From Candidatus Gastranaerophilales bacterium (GTDB taxonomy: Bacteria; Cyanobacteriota; Vampirovibrionia; Gastranaerophilales; Gastranaerophilaceae), in NCBI GenBank assembly GCA_944322855.1, contig CALUQG010000007.1, positions 1 to 64,000 on the forward strand: 64,000 nt of DNA, read 5' to 3'. A model generated the notes under the pieces. That model did not search any database and was not told the origin of the DNA. It saw nothing but the letters and a program-made list of their open reading frames with translations. Position numbers and translations under genes: made by a program. Below are positions 53,501 through 62,034 of the stretch, piece by piece. Within the stretch, counting starts at the first letter, position 1; the number at the start of each line of letters is the position of its first letter.

Positions 53501-54571
53501 TTACCTTAGCTTACTTTTCGGGTCGAGAATATCCCTTATTGTATCACCTATGAGGTTAAAAGATAAGACTGCAATAAAAATTAAAAAACCCGGAGTCAAA
53601 AGCCATGGACGGTAAAGAATGTTTATGTATTCCTGAGCTTCCTTAAGCATATTCCCCCAGCTTGCATCCGGCTGTTGAATACCAAGTCCCAGAAAGCTCA
53701 AACCTGATTCTGACAGAATATAAGACGGTACACTTAAAGTCATTGCAACTATTACATAACTCATTGTTTGAGGCAGAAGGTGTTTTATTATTATTCTTAG
53801 TTTTGAGGCTCCTATAGATTCAGCCGCCTGCACAAACTCTTGATTTTTTACAGACAATACCATTCCTCTGACTACTCTGGAAAATCCTGCCCAGCCTATC
53901 ATTGCCAGTATAACTACAATAAGGGTAAATCTCTGGATGCTTGTCATGTTAGTAGGCAAAATTGCCGCAAGTATAATCAAAAGATAAAAACTCGGTATTG
54001 ACATAATCGCTTCCGATATTCTCATCATTATATTGTCAACGAATCCTCCGAGATATCCTGATATACCGCCGTATAACATGCCCAGAGGAAATGAAATAAA
54101 TAATGCGAGAAAACCTATCGTCAAAGATATTCTGCCGCCGAACAAAATTCTTGAATAAACATCCCTGCCGTTAATATCTGTTCCAAGCAGGAACAATCTT
54201 CCTTCAGGTTCAACTGTTACAAGATGTCTTTCCATCGGAATAAACCCAAGGAACTTGTATTTTTCTCCTTTTGCAAAAAATTTCAAGTAGAATTTTTTAC
54301 TCCTGTCCAGTTTATAGCTGATTTTCAATGCGTCAGCATCAAAGTATCTAATGTAATTATACGTATATGGTTTGGAAAATTTGCCGTTCTCATCTATTGT
54401 AAATATTTTTGAAGGCGGAACATATGCTCTGTGTCTGTCTGAAAACTCTTTTGAATATGGTGCAAGAAAATCAGCAAAAAGTATTCCGAGGTACAAAAGC
54501 AAAAGCACAACCATTGCGATAGATGCATATTTGTCTTTAAAAATTTGAGAAAGTACAGAATCTTTTTTCAT
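53501..54571 (-). CDS. ABC transporter permease, DppC/OppC type
   Basis: 356 aa from the ATG at 54571, whose first base overlaps the stop of the upstream permease gene (TGATG). N-terminal OppC-type helix, a long extracytoplasmic insertion (~35-125), then the permease domain with the EAA-type loop (ESIGASKLRIIIKHLLPQ). Peptide or nickel transport is the usual role. No binding protein or ATPase gene is nearby. Confidence 0.9.
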   Translation of the reverse strand: MKKDSVLSQIFKDKYASIAMVVLLLLYLGILFADFLAPYSKEFSDRHRAYVPPSKIFTIDENGKFSKPYTYNYIRYFDADALKISYKLDRSKKFYLKFFAKGEKYKFLGFIPMERHLVTVEPEGRLFLLGTDINGRDVYSRILFGGRISLTIGFLALFISFPLGMLYGGISGYLGGFVDNIMMRISEAIMSIPSFYLLIILAAILPTNMTSIQRFTLIVVILAMIGWAGFSRVVRGMVLSVKNQEFVQAAESIGASKLRIIIKHLLPQTMSYVIVAMTLSVPSYILSESGLSFLGLGIQQPDASWGNMLKEAQEYINILYRPWLLTPGFLIFIAVLSFNLIGDTIRDILDPKSKLR

Positions 54572-55539
54572 CAATTCACACTCACTCTCGGGTCAACTAT
54601 TTTCAACAAAATATCTGCAATAAGGTTACCTGCTATCAGCATTATCGTACCCATCATCAATGATGCCATAACAAGGTTTATATCAGATTTCATAACAGCT
54701 TCGAGAATTAGTCTCCCGAGACCCGGGTATTGGAAAACATATTCTGTCAATGCTGCGCCGCTCAGAAGTGTTGCAAATTCAAATCCGAGAAGTGTAACCA
54801 TAGGATTTATTGCATTTCTCAAAGCATGCTTGTATACGACTTTGTTTTCGCTCAAACCTTTTGCTCTTGCGAATTTTACATAATCAGAACCAAGAACATC
54901 AAGCAGGTTCCCTCTCATTTGTCTTTGCAGCCCTGATAATGAAATAGTGAACAAGACCAGAACCGGCAATATTAAATGATGTATTATATCGAGAATTTTG
55001 CGGAATATAGAATATGATGAAAAATTGTAATTTGTCAAACCGCCTGTCGGGAACCAGCCTGTTTTTACTGCAAAAATCAATAACAGCAGTGCAAAGAAAA
55101 ATGACGGAATAGCCATGCCGATACTTGTTACAACTGTCAATATTCTGTCAACCGGCTGTTTCCAATGCAGTGCAGCATAAATTCCAAGCGGAATACCAAC
55201 TAGCCATGTCAGTAATATAACTACGGCTGTTAAAAGTAATGTGTTAGGGATTCTTTCTTTAAGTTTTACGCTGACTTTTTCTCCTGTAACAGTTACTCCA
55301 AGATCGCCTTTCAAAAAACTTTTCAGCCACAATCCGTACTGTACAATCATTGGTTTATCCAATCCGAGTCTGTGCTGTTCTGCTTTGATTGTCTCTTGCG
55401 AAATCGCAGGATTTAATCTTAACTCCGCAAGCGGATCAACGGGGCTCAGTCTTACAAGGAAAAAGCTGATTATAGATACAAGAAATAATAAAGGTATCGC
55501 CTGTAGTAATCTTTTTAATATATAAATAAAAAGCTGCAT
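54571..55539 (-). CDS. ABC transporter permease, DppB/OppB type
   Basis: 322 aa with six membrane helices and the coupling loop FARAKGLSENKVVYKHALRNA. The N-terminal YILKRLLQAIPLLFLVSIISFF is typical. The ATG has no SD; TAAAAT ends exactly 6 nt before it on the minus strand, suggesting a leaderless mRNA. It is coupled to the DppC-type gene. Confidence 0.9.
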   Translation of the reverse strand: MQLFIYILKRLLQAIPLLFLVSIISFFLVRLSPVDPLAELRLNPAISQETIKAEQHRLGLDKPMIVQYGLWLKSFLKGDLGVTVTGEKVSVKLKERIPNTLLLTAVVILLTWLVGIPLGIYAALHWKQPVDRILTVVTSIGMAIPSFFFALLLLIFAVKTGWFPTGGLTNYNFSSYSIFRKILDIIHHLILPVLVLFTISLSGLQRQMRGNLLDVLGSDYVKFARAKGLSENKVVYKHALRNAINPMVTLLGFEFATLLSGAALTEYVFQYPGLGRLILEAVMKSDINLVMASLMMGTIMLIAGNLIADILLKIVDPRVSVN

Positions 55540-55601
55540 AAATATATTTTACAAGAGTGTTTGAGTTTTGCAATTAGTTTGTTGTGTAATTATATATAAA
55601 A

Positions 55602-57455
55602 TTATCTGCCAAACATTACCATCAATACCGAAATATCAGCCGGTTTTACACCGCCTATTCTTGAGGCTTGCGCCAGAGTCGTTGGTCTGACTTTTGCTAG
55701 TTTTTCTCTTGTTTCTGCAGATATATGAGTCAGCTCATCATAGTTTATATCCGGCGGTATTTTTATTTTCTCAAGTTTATCAAGAGTTTCCACCTGTTGA
55801 TTCTGACGTTTTATATAGCCGTCGTATTTTATTTTAATTTCGGCTTCTTCGTAAACTTCTTCCGGCAGGTTTAGTGATGCTGTTTCATTATCAATTTCTT
55901 TAAGCACTTTATAATCGATATTCGGTCTTTTAACAAGTTCAGCAAGCTTCATGCCTTTGTCTATTTTTTCATTGTATTTTGCAAGTATTCCGTTGACTTT
56001 TTCTGTCGGAGAGACTTTGGTTGTTTTTAAACGTTCTGTTTCATCGGAAATTTTTTTCTGTTTATCCAAAAATCTTTGATATCTTTCATCACTTATCAAA
56101 CCTATTTTATATCCGATTGGAGTCAGTCTTTCATCCGCATTATCCTGTCTTAAAAGCAGCCTGTATTCCGAACGGGATGTAAGCATTCTGTATGGCTCCT
56201 GAATATCTTTTGTAACAAGGTCATCTATCAATGTACCTATATATGAGTTGCTTCTTGAAAGTTCAAGCATTTCCGAGTTATTCAGATAGTTGAAAGCATT
56301 AATCCCTGCGACAAGCCCTTGTGCAGCAGCTTCTTCATATCCGCTGGTGCCGTTAATCTGTCCTGCACAAAAAAGTCCTTTTATCCTTTTTGTCATAAGG
56401 GAATGAGAGAGCTGTAAAGCAGGTATTGCGTCATATTCAACAGCATAGGCCGGTTTTATGATATGTACATTTTCTAAACCAGGAAGTGAATGAAGCATCT
56501 GCACCTGAACTTCTGCAGGAAGACTTGTTGAAAATCCCTGAACATAAATTTCATAGGTGTCTTTGCCTTCGGGTTCAATGAAAATATGATGCGACGGATT
56601 ATGTGCAAATCTGATAACTTTGTCTTCTATTGACGGACAGTATCTGGGACCGATTCCGTGTATCATTCCAGAATACATTGGTGATTTATCAAGGTTTGCT
56701 TTAATTATTTCATGTGTTTTTTCTGTTGTTCTGGTGAGATAACACGGATACTGCTTTCTGACAGGTCTGTTCGGTTCAAAGGAAAAGAAATGAAGTTCAT
56801 CATCACCTGGCTGTATAGTCATTTTGGAATAATCTATAGTTCTCGCATCAACTCTCGCCGGAGTACCTGTTTTCAGCCTTTTAGTTTCCAAACCGCACTT
56901 ACGCAGTGATTCAGACAGCCCTGTTGCCGCACGTTCTCCCATCCTTCCTGCATTAACGGATTGCAGGCCTACATAACATTTCCCCTCAAGTGATGTTCCT
57001 GTTGTCAATATGACAGCCGGAGCATGGTATTCAAGTCCGAATTCATCAACAACGCCTTTAACCGTATTATTTTCAACAAGCAGTCCGGTTATCATTGTTT
57101 GTTTAAGAGAAATATTCTTGTTGCTTTCAATTATATTTCTCATATATGAGATATATTCTTTTTTATCGGATTGGGCTCTTAATGCTCTTACCGCAGGGCC
57201 TTTTGATGAGTTAAGCATCTTCATCTGTATGTATGTGGCATCTGCAGCTATGCCCATAACACCGCCCAGGGCATCAATTTCTCTGACAAGACATGATTTA
57301 GCAGGCCCTCCGATTGCAGGGTTGCATGGCATTAGTGCTATATGCTCAAGGTTAAGAGTTGTTAAGAGACATTTCATTCCGAGTTTTGCAGCCGAAAGCG
57401 CTGCCTCACAACCGGCATGGCCTGATCCAACAATTATTAAATCATAATTAAACAT
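55602..57455 (-). CDS. mnmG: tRNA uridine-5-carboxymethylaminomethyl modification enzyme MnmG
   Basis: 617 aa. MnmG (GidA) modifies U34 of tRNA with MnmE using FAD. Seen: the FAD motif IIVGSGHAGCEAAL, GPAKSCLVREIDALGG, the CYVG Cys motif region (GKCYVGLQ), RLKTGTPAR and the C-terminal helical domain. The start at ATG 57455 is preferred over a TTG at 57473 because TATAAT ends 6 nt before it and no SD is seen for either. Confidence 0.95.
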   Translation of the reverse strand: MFNYDLIIVGSGHAGCEAALSAAKLGMKCLLTTLNLEHIALMPCNPAIGGPAKSCLVREIDALGGVMGIAADATYIQMKMLNSSKGPAVRALRAQSDKKEYISYMRNIIESNKNISLKQTMITGLLVENNTVKGVVDEFGLEYHAPAVILTTGTSLEGKCYVGLQSVNAGRMGERAATGLSESLRKCGLETKRLKTGTPARVDARTIDYSKMTIQPGDDELHFFSFEPNRPVRKQYPCYLTRTTEKTHEIIKANLDKSPMYSGMIHGIGPRYCPSIEDKVIRFAHNPSHHIFIEPEGKDTYEIYVQGFSTSLPAEVQVQMLHSLPGLENVHIIKPAYAVEYDAIPALQLSHSLMTKRIKGLFCAGQINGTSGYEEAAAQGLVAGINAFNYLNNSEMLELSRSNSYIGTLIDDLVTKDIQEPYRMLTSRSEYRLLLRQDNADERLTPIGYKIGLISDERYQRFLDKQKKISDETERLKTTKVSPTEKVNGILAKYNEKIDKGMKLAELVKRPNIDYKVLKEIDNETASLNLPEEVYEEAEIKIKYDGYIKRQNQQVETLDKLEKIKIPPDINYDELTHISAETREKLAKVRPTTLAQASRIGGVKPADISVLMVMFGR

Positions 57456-57648
57456 AAAATTATTATAAAACAAACATCAATTATGTTTAAAAACTTTGAA
57501 ATTGGGAATATAAATATTAATAGTGTATTAATAGTATTGCTTTTTTTTGTATAATGTTTTATAGTATGAAGATATAATGCATATCTATGATGCATACAAT
57601 AAAAAGTAAATAAAAAACGAAAGTTGAAATAAGAAAGAAGAGGATCTT

Positions 57649-58182
57649 ATGAACAAAAAATCTGGTTTTACTTTAGCGGAAGTTCTTGTTACATTGATGA
57701 TTATCGGTGTAATTGCTGCTATGACAATTCCGTCATTGATGCAGAGCACATCACAACAAGAATATAAAGCTGCTTTCAAAAAAGGTGTTTCAATGCTGAA
57801 CCAAGCTGTTACTTTAAACTATGCATTGGATGGTCTTGATGGTACTGACTTTACAGGTACAAGTTTCTATAATTTGATGACACAAAGATTGAACGTTATG
57901 TCATCTACTGCAGCAAGTGCTGAAGTTTACACAGCTGACGGTATGTATTTTAAAGCATTAGCTTCAGGTGCAGGCTTATCTGCAACAGGTTGTGCTGTTG
58001 AAGCACCAATGAATACAGGCAATATATGTTCTGTTGTTTCTGTTGACGTAAACGGTATGAAAGGTCCTAACAAACCTTCAGATTCTACAACAAAAGTTTA
58101 TGATATTTTTACAGTAGCAATTTATCCGCAAAAAGCATTACCTGCTACATTCACTCAATCACAAATTCTTTACAGAAAATAG
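57649..58182 (+). CDS. type IV pilin-like / pseudopilin protein
   Basis: 177 aa. The prepilin peptidase site is clear: KSG|FTLAEVLVTLMIIGVIAAMTI, with Glu5 of the mature chain, followed by a single membrane helix. The rest is a small soluble domain with two Cys (TGCAVEA ... GNICSV). No other pilus gene adjoins it. SD AAGAGGA lies upstream and a strong terminator follows. Confidence 0.9.
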   Translation: MNKKSGFTLAEVLVTLMIIGVIAAMTIPSLMQSTSQQEYKAAFKKGVSMLNQAVTLNYALDGLDGTDFTGTSFYNLMTQRLNVMSSTAASAEVYTADGMYFKALASGAGLSATGCAVEAPMNTGNICSVVSVDVNGMKGPNKPSDSTTKVYDIFTVAIYPQKALPATFTQSQILYRK

Positions 58183-58205
58183 TCTGATTGTTTGATATAA
58201 CTTTT

Positions 58206-58238
58206 AAAAGAGCTTCGCATTTTGCGAAGCTCTTTTTT
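58206..58238 (+). terminator. rho-independent terminator of the pilin-like gene
   Basis: AAAAGAGCTTCGCA and TGCGAAGCTCTTTT pair over 14 bp with a tiny loop and continue in T residues. Confidence 0.93.
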
Positions 58239-58268
58239 ATTCAATAAAATATTTGTTTATAATAAAAA

Positions 58269-58437
58269 CCCTATACAAGCATGATTTTGTTGCCTGCGAG
58301 TCTCGCAGGTGGGTGAGTGCCTTGGCTTTTCCGTTTCCTACTGGCATAGAAACTATGGTAGGTGTACTTCAAAGTTTTCGAGTCGCCTCTCCCGATAATC
58401 AATAATGTAGGAACAAAATTAATACCTGTATAGAGTA
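58269..58437 (+). ncRNA. rod-shaped structured RNA, candidate 6S RNA
   Basis: The ends pair: CTATACA (58271-58277) with TGTATAG (58431-58437), and ATTTTGTT-G-CCT with AGG-AACAAAAT just inside. GGGTGAG and CTCTCCC pair further in with one mismatch, and CCTAC..CATAG / CTATGGTAGG caps the centre as a hairpin. A CCTGCGA/TCGCAGG hairpin branches on the 5' side. A closing stem, open middle and apical hairpin in ~169 nt resembles 6S RNA. TATAAT (58258-58263) lies 6-7 nt before the 5' end. I cannot match it by sequence; orientation on the minus strand is not excluded. Confidence 0.45.
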
Positions 58438-58508
58438 TTAATATTTTATACTTTTTTGTTATAATTAACAAGTATTATCACTATAAAACAAATGGGGTAT
58501 ATTTAGGA

Positions 58509-58709
58509 ATGGAAAGATTAATGGACAAAATCACAATCAGATCTGACAGAAAAGATGACTACACTTTTATGTATAAAGGAGAAGAAGTTGTCTTAAAAGC
58601 AGGATCTATTATTGATATTGCTAACGGACTGAATGATGTTGTTCTTCCGACTGTGGCAATGAAAATCATGAATAATCTTATCGTTATCAAGGATGACGTA
58701 AAAAAATAA
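58509..58709 (+). CDS. small protein of unknown function, 66 aa
   Basis: A short soluble protein with alternating beta-type segments (TFMYKGEEVVLKAGSIIDI). AGGA is very close to the first ATG; an internal ATG at 58521 sits 5 nt after GGAAAG and is an equally good start (62 aa). No family recognised. Confidence 0.6.
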   Translation: MERLMDKITIRSDRKDDYTFMYKGEEVVLKAGSIIDIANGLNDVVLPTVAMKIMNNLIVIKDDVKK

Positions 58710-58807
58710 ATATTTTGTTTTGATGTTTTTATATTACCCTGTCAAGATTGTTTGATCAGTTCGTTTGCTGTACAAAATTTTAATTTGTAACAGTTTATAA
58801 AGATTTC

Positions 58808-58915
58808 ATGAAGAAGCCTAAAGTTTTTCAAAAAAAATCCGTAAGTATAAAATGTGAACCGAAGGGATTAAGTTTTTTACGGTTCAGTATACAGTTAATG
58901 GAGGCGTATTCGTGA
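58808..58915 (+). CDS. possible leader peptide, 35 aa
   Basis: A short frame starts MKKPKVFQKKSV and ends inside the start region of the next tiny gene (TCGTGA overlaps GTG). Its own ribosome site is poor, so translation is uncertain. If real it would be coupled to the 52-aa gene. Confidence 0.25.
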   Translation: MKKPKVFQKKSVSIKCEPKGLSFLRFSIQLMEAYS

Positions 58916-59070
58916 TTACAAAGAACATGTATCTGGAAATGGATTCCGACATGGCACTTGAAGAGCTTCAAGAAGAGCTCAATGACATCAAATTGATGTT
59001 CAATGAAAGAAGTTGTTTTAAAACAAGAAAAAAGGAGAAAAAATTTAAACATAAACAGTGCTGGGAATAA
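58912..59070 (+). CDS. very small protein, 52 aa, GTG start
   Basis: GTG at 58912 is preceded by GGAGG at 58900-58904 with a 7-nt spacer, a strong ribosome binding site. The product begins MITKNMYLEMDSDM, has an acidic helix (ALEELQEELNDIK) and ends in a Lys-rich tail with two Cys and one Trp. A rightward terminator follows 42 nt after the stop. The longer frame on the opposite strand has no such signals. Confidence 0.6.
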   Translation: MITKNMYLEMDSDMALEELQEELNDIKLMFNERSCFKTRKKEKKFKHKQCWE

Positions 59071-59111
59071 ATAGCCCGCTTTAAATATCACAATTGAATA
59101 ATTTAATTAAA

Positions 59112-59139
59112 AAAAAACCGGTTTATTAACCGGTTTTTT
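59112..59139. terminator. bidirectional rho-independent terminator
   Basis: AAAAAACCGGTT and AACCGGTTTTTT pair perfectly around TATT. It serves both the tiny genes on the left and the leftward DAHP synthase gene. Confidence 0.93.
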
Positions 59140-59144
59140 CAGTT

Positions 59145-60173
59145 TTATTGTTTTACCGGTTCACTGATATGTTTGCCGATAATCGGTGCAATTTTTTCCA
59201 AATCGCTTTTTAAATCAGCAAATTGCGAAGGATAAAGAGATTGTGCCCCGTCACAGAGTGCACTGTCAGGATCATGATGGACTTCGATAATCAAACCGTC
59301 GCATCCGGCAGCAACAGCTGCTCTGGACATTGGTGCAACTTTATCTCTCAGGCCTGTACCATGTGAAGGGTCAATTATAATCGGCAGGTGGCTTAATTTT
59401 TTTACTACGGGAATTGCACTCAAATCCAGTGTGTTTCTGGTAATGCGTTCAAATGTTCTAATCCCTCTTTCGCAGAGAATAACCTGTCTGTTGCCTCCTG
59501 ACATAACATATTCTGCAGCCATAAGAAGTTCTTCTATGGTATTACACAGGCCTCTTTTTACAACTACAGGTTTGTTAATGTAGCCGAGTTCTCTAAGCAG
59601 ATTAAAATTTTGCATATTTCTGGCACCAACTTGCAAAATATCTACGTATTTTAAACACATAGGAATTTGGGAGATTTCCATGACTTCTGATGTAACTGCC
59701 ATGCCATACTTGTCAGCAACATCTCTGATAATTTTGAGTCCTTCTTCGCCGAGTCCTTGAAAAGCGTATGGAGAGGTTCTCGGTTTGAATGCTCCGCCTC
59801 GTAATATTTTTACTCCCATTTGAGAAAGCTGTTTTGCTGTTTCATCCATCTGTTCATAAGTTTCAACAGTGCAGGGGCCTGCAATCAGCCCTATATTATC
59901 ACCGCCGAACTTTACTCCGTTTACTTCGATAATAGTATCTTCCGGTTTAAACTGTCGGCCTGCAAGTTTGTAGCTTGAAGTTATTCTGATTACCTCTTTG
60001 ACTCCTTCTAAGAGTTCTATGTCTCTCGGGTCAATGATTTTTCCGCCTACAGCTCCGATAACCGTTTGTACTTCACCTTTCGAAACGTGAGCATCAAAGC
60101 TTTTTCTTTTGATAAAACTTACAACATTTTGAATTTGTTCGTCTGTCGCATTCGGGTTCATTATAATAAGCAT
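59145..60173 (-). CDS. aroF: 3-deoxy-7-phosphoheptulonate synthase (AroA-I-beta type)
   Basis: 342 aa. First step of the shikimate pathway, joining PEP and erythrose 4-phosphate. An N-terminal ferredoxin-like regulatory domain (~1-70) precedes the barrel with AGPCTVE, RGGAFKPRTSPYAFQG, VGARNMQN, KRG and DPSHGTG. The N-terminal domain is the allosteric part in the Thermotoga-type enzyme. SD GGAAG lies upstream of the ATG. Confidence 0.95.
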   Translation of the reverse strand: MLIIMNPNATDEQIQNVVSFIKRKSFDAHVSKGEVQTVIGAVGGKIIDPRDIELLEGVKEVIRITSSYKLAGRQFKPEDTIIEVNGVKFGGDNIGLIAGPCTVETYEQMDETAKQLSQMGVKILRGGAFKPRTSPYAFQGLGEEGLKIIRDVADKYGMAVTSEVMEISQIPMCLKYVDILQVGARNMQNFNLLRELGYINKPVVVKRGLCNTIEELLMAAEYVMSGGNRQVILCERGIRTFERITRNTLDLSAIPVVKKLSHLPIIIDPSHGTGLRDKVAPMSRAAVAAGCDGLIIEVHHDPDSALCDGAQSLYPSQFADLKSDLEKIAPIIGKHISEPVKQ

Positions 60174-60263
60174 TTAAAACTTCCTTTTTTTATTATTAAT
60201 GTTTAGCAAATTTATTTTTTATATGTTTTATAATTTTTGTTACCGTTGCCGGTTAAGAAAGAA

Positions 60264-60332
60264 TTATCTGTTTTTCAGATAACAAAAAGTTATAATATAC
60301 ATGATGGTACTACAAAAATTATTTTTGTAGTA
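60264..60332 (+). promoter_or_regulatory. decarboxylase promoter flanked by two inverted repeats
   Basis: TATAAT (60291-60296) is the -10 box. TTATCTG-TTTTT-CAGATAA (60264-60282) lies over the expected -35 region. TACTACAAAAA-TTA-TTTTTGTAGTA (60308-60332, 11-bp perfect stem) lies at the start of the transcript. Either could be an operator; the second could also be a 5'-end stabilising stem-loop. Confidence 0.5.
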
Positions 60333-60377
60333 GTATATAAAATACGTGTATCAAATTTAATGGAGATTTTATGCTAA

Positions 60378-61829
60378 ATGCTAAAAGCAAAGACAAAAAC
60401 ACATAAGTTTCGAAAAATTGCCGAAGAAATGTCTACGGATGTGAAAGCTCCTCTTGTTGAAGCATTGGAGAAGTTTTACAAAAATCCGATGATGCAGTTT
60501 CATATACCCGGTCATACCGGTGGACACGGGGCTTATCAACCGTTTAAAAAGCTGATTGGCAGCCGTACTTTGCTTTTAGATACAACAGATGAATTTGACA
60601 ATCTTGGAACACTCCATCCGGCTACAGGCCCGATAAAAGAAGCACAAGAACTTGCAGCAAAAGCATTTGGTTCTCAAAGAACTTTCTTTTTACTCGGAGG
60701 TTCCACTCTCGGAAACCTTACGCTTGCTATGTGCCAGTCTCAAAAGGGGAAAAAAGTTATCGTAAACAGAAACTGTCATCGTTCTATTCTCACAGGCATG
60801 ATTATTTCAGGAGCTGAGCCTGTATGGATTTTGCCGGAAAAATTGAATGAATGGTCGCTGTGGGGAGAAATTGAACCAAAAGAAATAGAAAAAGCTCTCA
60901 AAGAAAACGATGATGTTGCCATGGTCTGGATTACAAATCCGACTTATGAAGGTGTTGTTTCCGATATAAAATCTATTGCAGATATTTGTAAAAAATACAA
61001 TGTACCGCTGATAGTTGATGAGGCTCACGGATGCCTTTGGAATTTTAACAAACATCTTCCTGTTTCATCACTTCATCTTGGTGCAGATGCTGTTGTGCAT
61101 TCTTTGCACAAAACTGGCGGAAGTATGGCGCAAAGTTCTATGCTTCATATTACAAAAGGTTCAAAATTTAATCCCGATGAGATTGAAAGAACTCTTCAGC
61201 TTTTGCAGACCACAAGTCCTTCAATGCTTTTGATGGCAAGTCTTGATGCTGCACGTGCAAATCTTGAATCAAAAAGAGGAAAAAGACAGTTGAGCCGTGC
61301 TATCCAGTATGCATCGTATGTCAGAAAAAAACTTTCAAAAGTTGAAGGTGTAAATGTTCTCGAAGCAGGTGAACATTTTGACAGAGACATTACAAAAATA
61401 TTTATATCTGTGGACGGTTTATCCGGCAAACGTCTTGAAAGTATTCTCGAAATTGATTTTGATATAGAAGTTGAATCTGCAAGTGATGTTGGTGTTTTGC
61501 TTTTAATAAACATTGGAAATACAAAACAGGAAATCAGATACCTTGTTGATGCAATAGAAAAAGTTGCCAAATCAAATTATTCAGATATTTACTATATTGA
61601 AAAAAGAAAACATATGCCAATGCTTACTCCAAAAATTGTCATGAACCCGAGAGAAGCTTACTACAGTGAGAAAGAAACTGTTGAAAAAGAAAAAGCAATA
61701 GGCAGAATTTCGGCTGAAGTAATTGCGGAATGTCCGCCAGGGATTTCCATTTTGCTTCCCGGAGAGTTAATTACGCAGGAGCATATGCCGTATCTCAATG
61801 AATATAAATGCATTGAAGTAATTAAATAA
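60378..61829 (+). CDS. Orn/Lys/Arg decarboxylase family protein (SpeA-like arginine decarboxylase)
   Basis: 483 aa, fold type I PLP enzyme. Seen: FHIPGHTGG (~40-48), GGSTLGNL (~115), VDEAHG (~214) and the PLP lysine K245 in HSLHKTGG. The C-terminal domain carries the usual ECPPGISILLPGELI. The short form without an N-terminal wing domain is common in cyanobacteria and firmicutes; arginine is the likely substrate but not proven. GGAG lies 12 nt before this ATG and at ideal distance from an out-of-frame ATG at 60371; the first ATG opens only 11 codons. Confidence 0.9.
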   Translation: MLKAKTKTHKFRKIAEEMSTDVKAPLVEALEKFYKNPMMQFHIPGHTGGHGAYQPFKKLIGSRTLLLDTTDEFDNLGTLHPATGPIKEAQELAAKAFGSQRTFFLLGGSTLGNLTLAMCQSQKGKKVIVNRNCHRSILTGMIISGAEPVWILPEKLNEWSLWGEIEPKEIEKALKENDDVAMVWITNPTYEGVVSDIKSIADICKKYNVPLIVDEAHGCLWNFNKHLPVSSLHLGADAVVHSLHKTGGSMAQSSMLHITKGSKFNPDEIERTLQLLQTTSPSMLLMASLDAARANLESKRGKRQLSRAIQYASYVRKKLSKVEGVNVLEAGEHFDRDITKIFISVDGLSGKRLESILEIDFDIEVESASDVGVLLLINIGNTKQEIRYLVDAIEKVAKSNYSDIYYIEKRKHMPMLTPKIVMNPREAYYSEKETVEKEKAIGRISAEVIAECPPGISILLPGELITQEHMPYLNEYKCIEVIK

Positions 61830-61836
61830 GATTACC

Positions 61837-61868
61837 AAAAACGAGTAAAATTTTTACTCGTTTTTTTG
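61837..61868 (+). terminator. terminator after the decarboxylase gene
   Basis: AAAAACGAGTAAAA and TTTTACTCGTTTTT form a 14-bp stem followed by T residues. Confidence 0.93.
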
Positions 61869-62034
61869 TTTTTAATTTTAAAAATTAAATGTAATAAAGG
61901 CATGCTTATAATTGAGCTGTTGCGTTGTGTTTGCAGTAAAAAATGTATTTTATGTTTAGAAACGTATTTGCAAAAAACCATACTTTAGTTTCGAAAACTT
62001 CTAACTTTTTGAGTATGTAGTTCAGGTCAAAATA

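Noticed and set aside
57456-57473. TTG start for mnmG adding six residues
   Set aside because: The ATG at 57455 aligns with the usual N-terminus (FNYDLIIVGSGHAG) and has a -10 box 6 nt upstream.
58269-58437. SAM or glycine riboswitch
   Set aside because: The GGGAGAGGC string on the minus strand recalls riboswitch cores, but the remaining conserved elements are missing and no fitting gene is downstream on that strand.
58828-59091. 87-residue open frame on the minus strand
   Set aside because: It overlaps the 52-aa plus-strand frame that has GGAGG at a good distance; the minus frame has no ribosome site and reads as Cys/Phe-rich antisense sequence.
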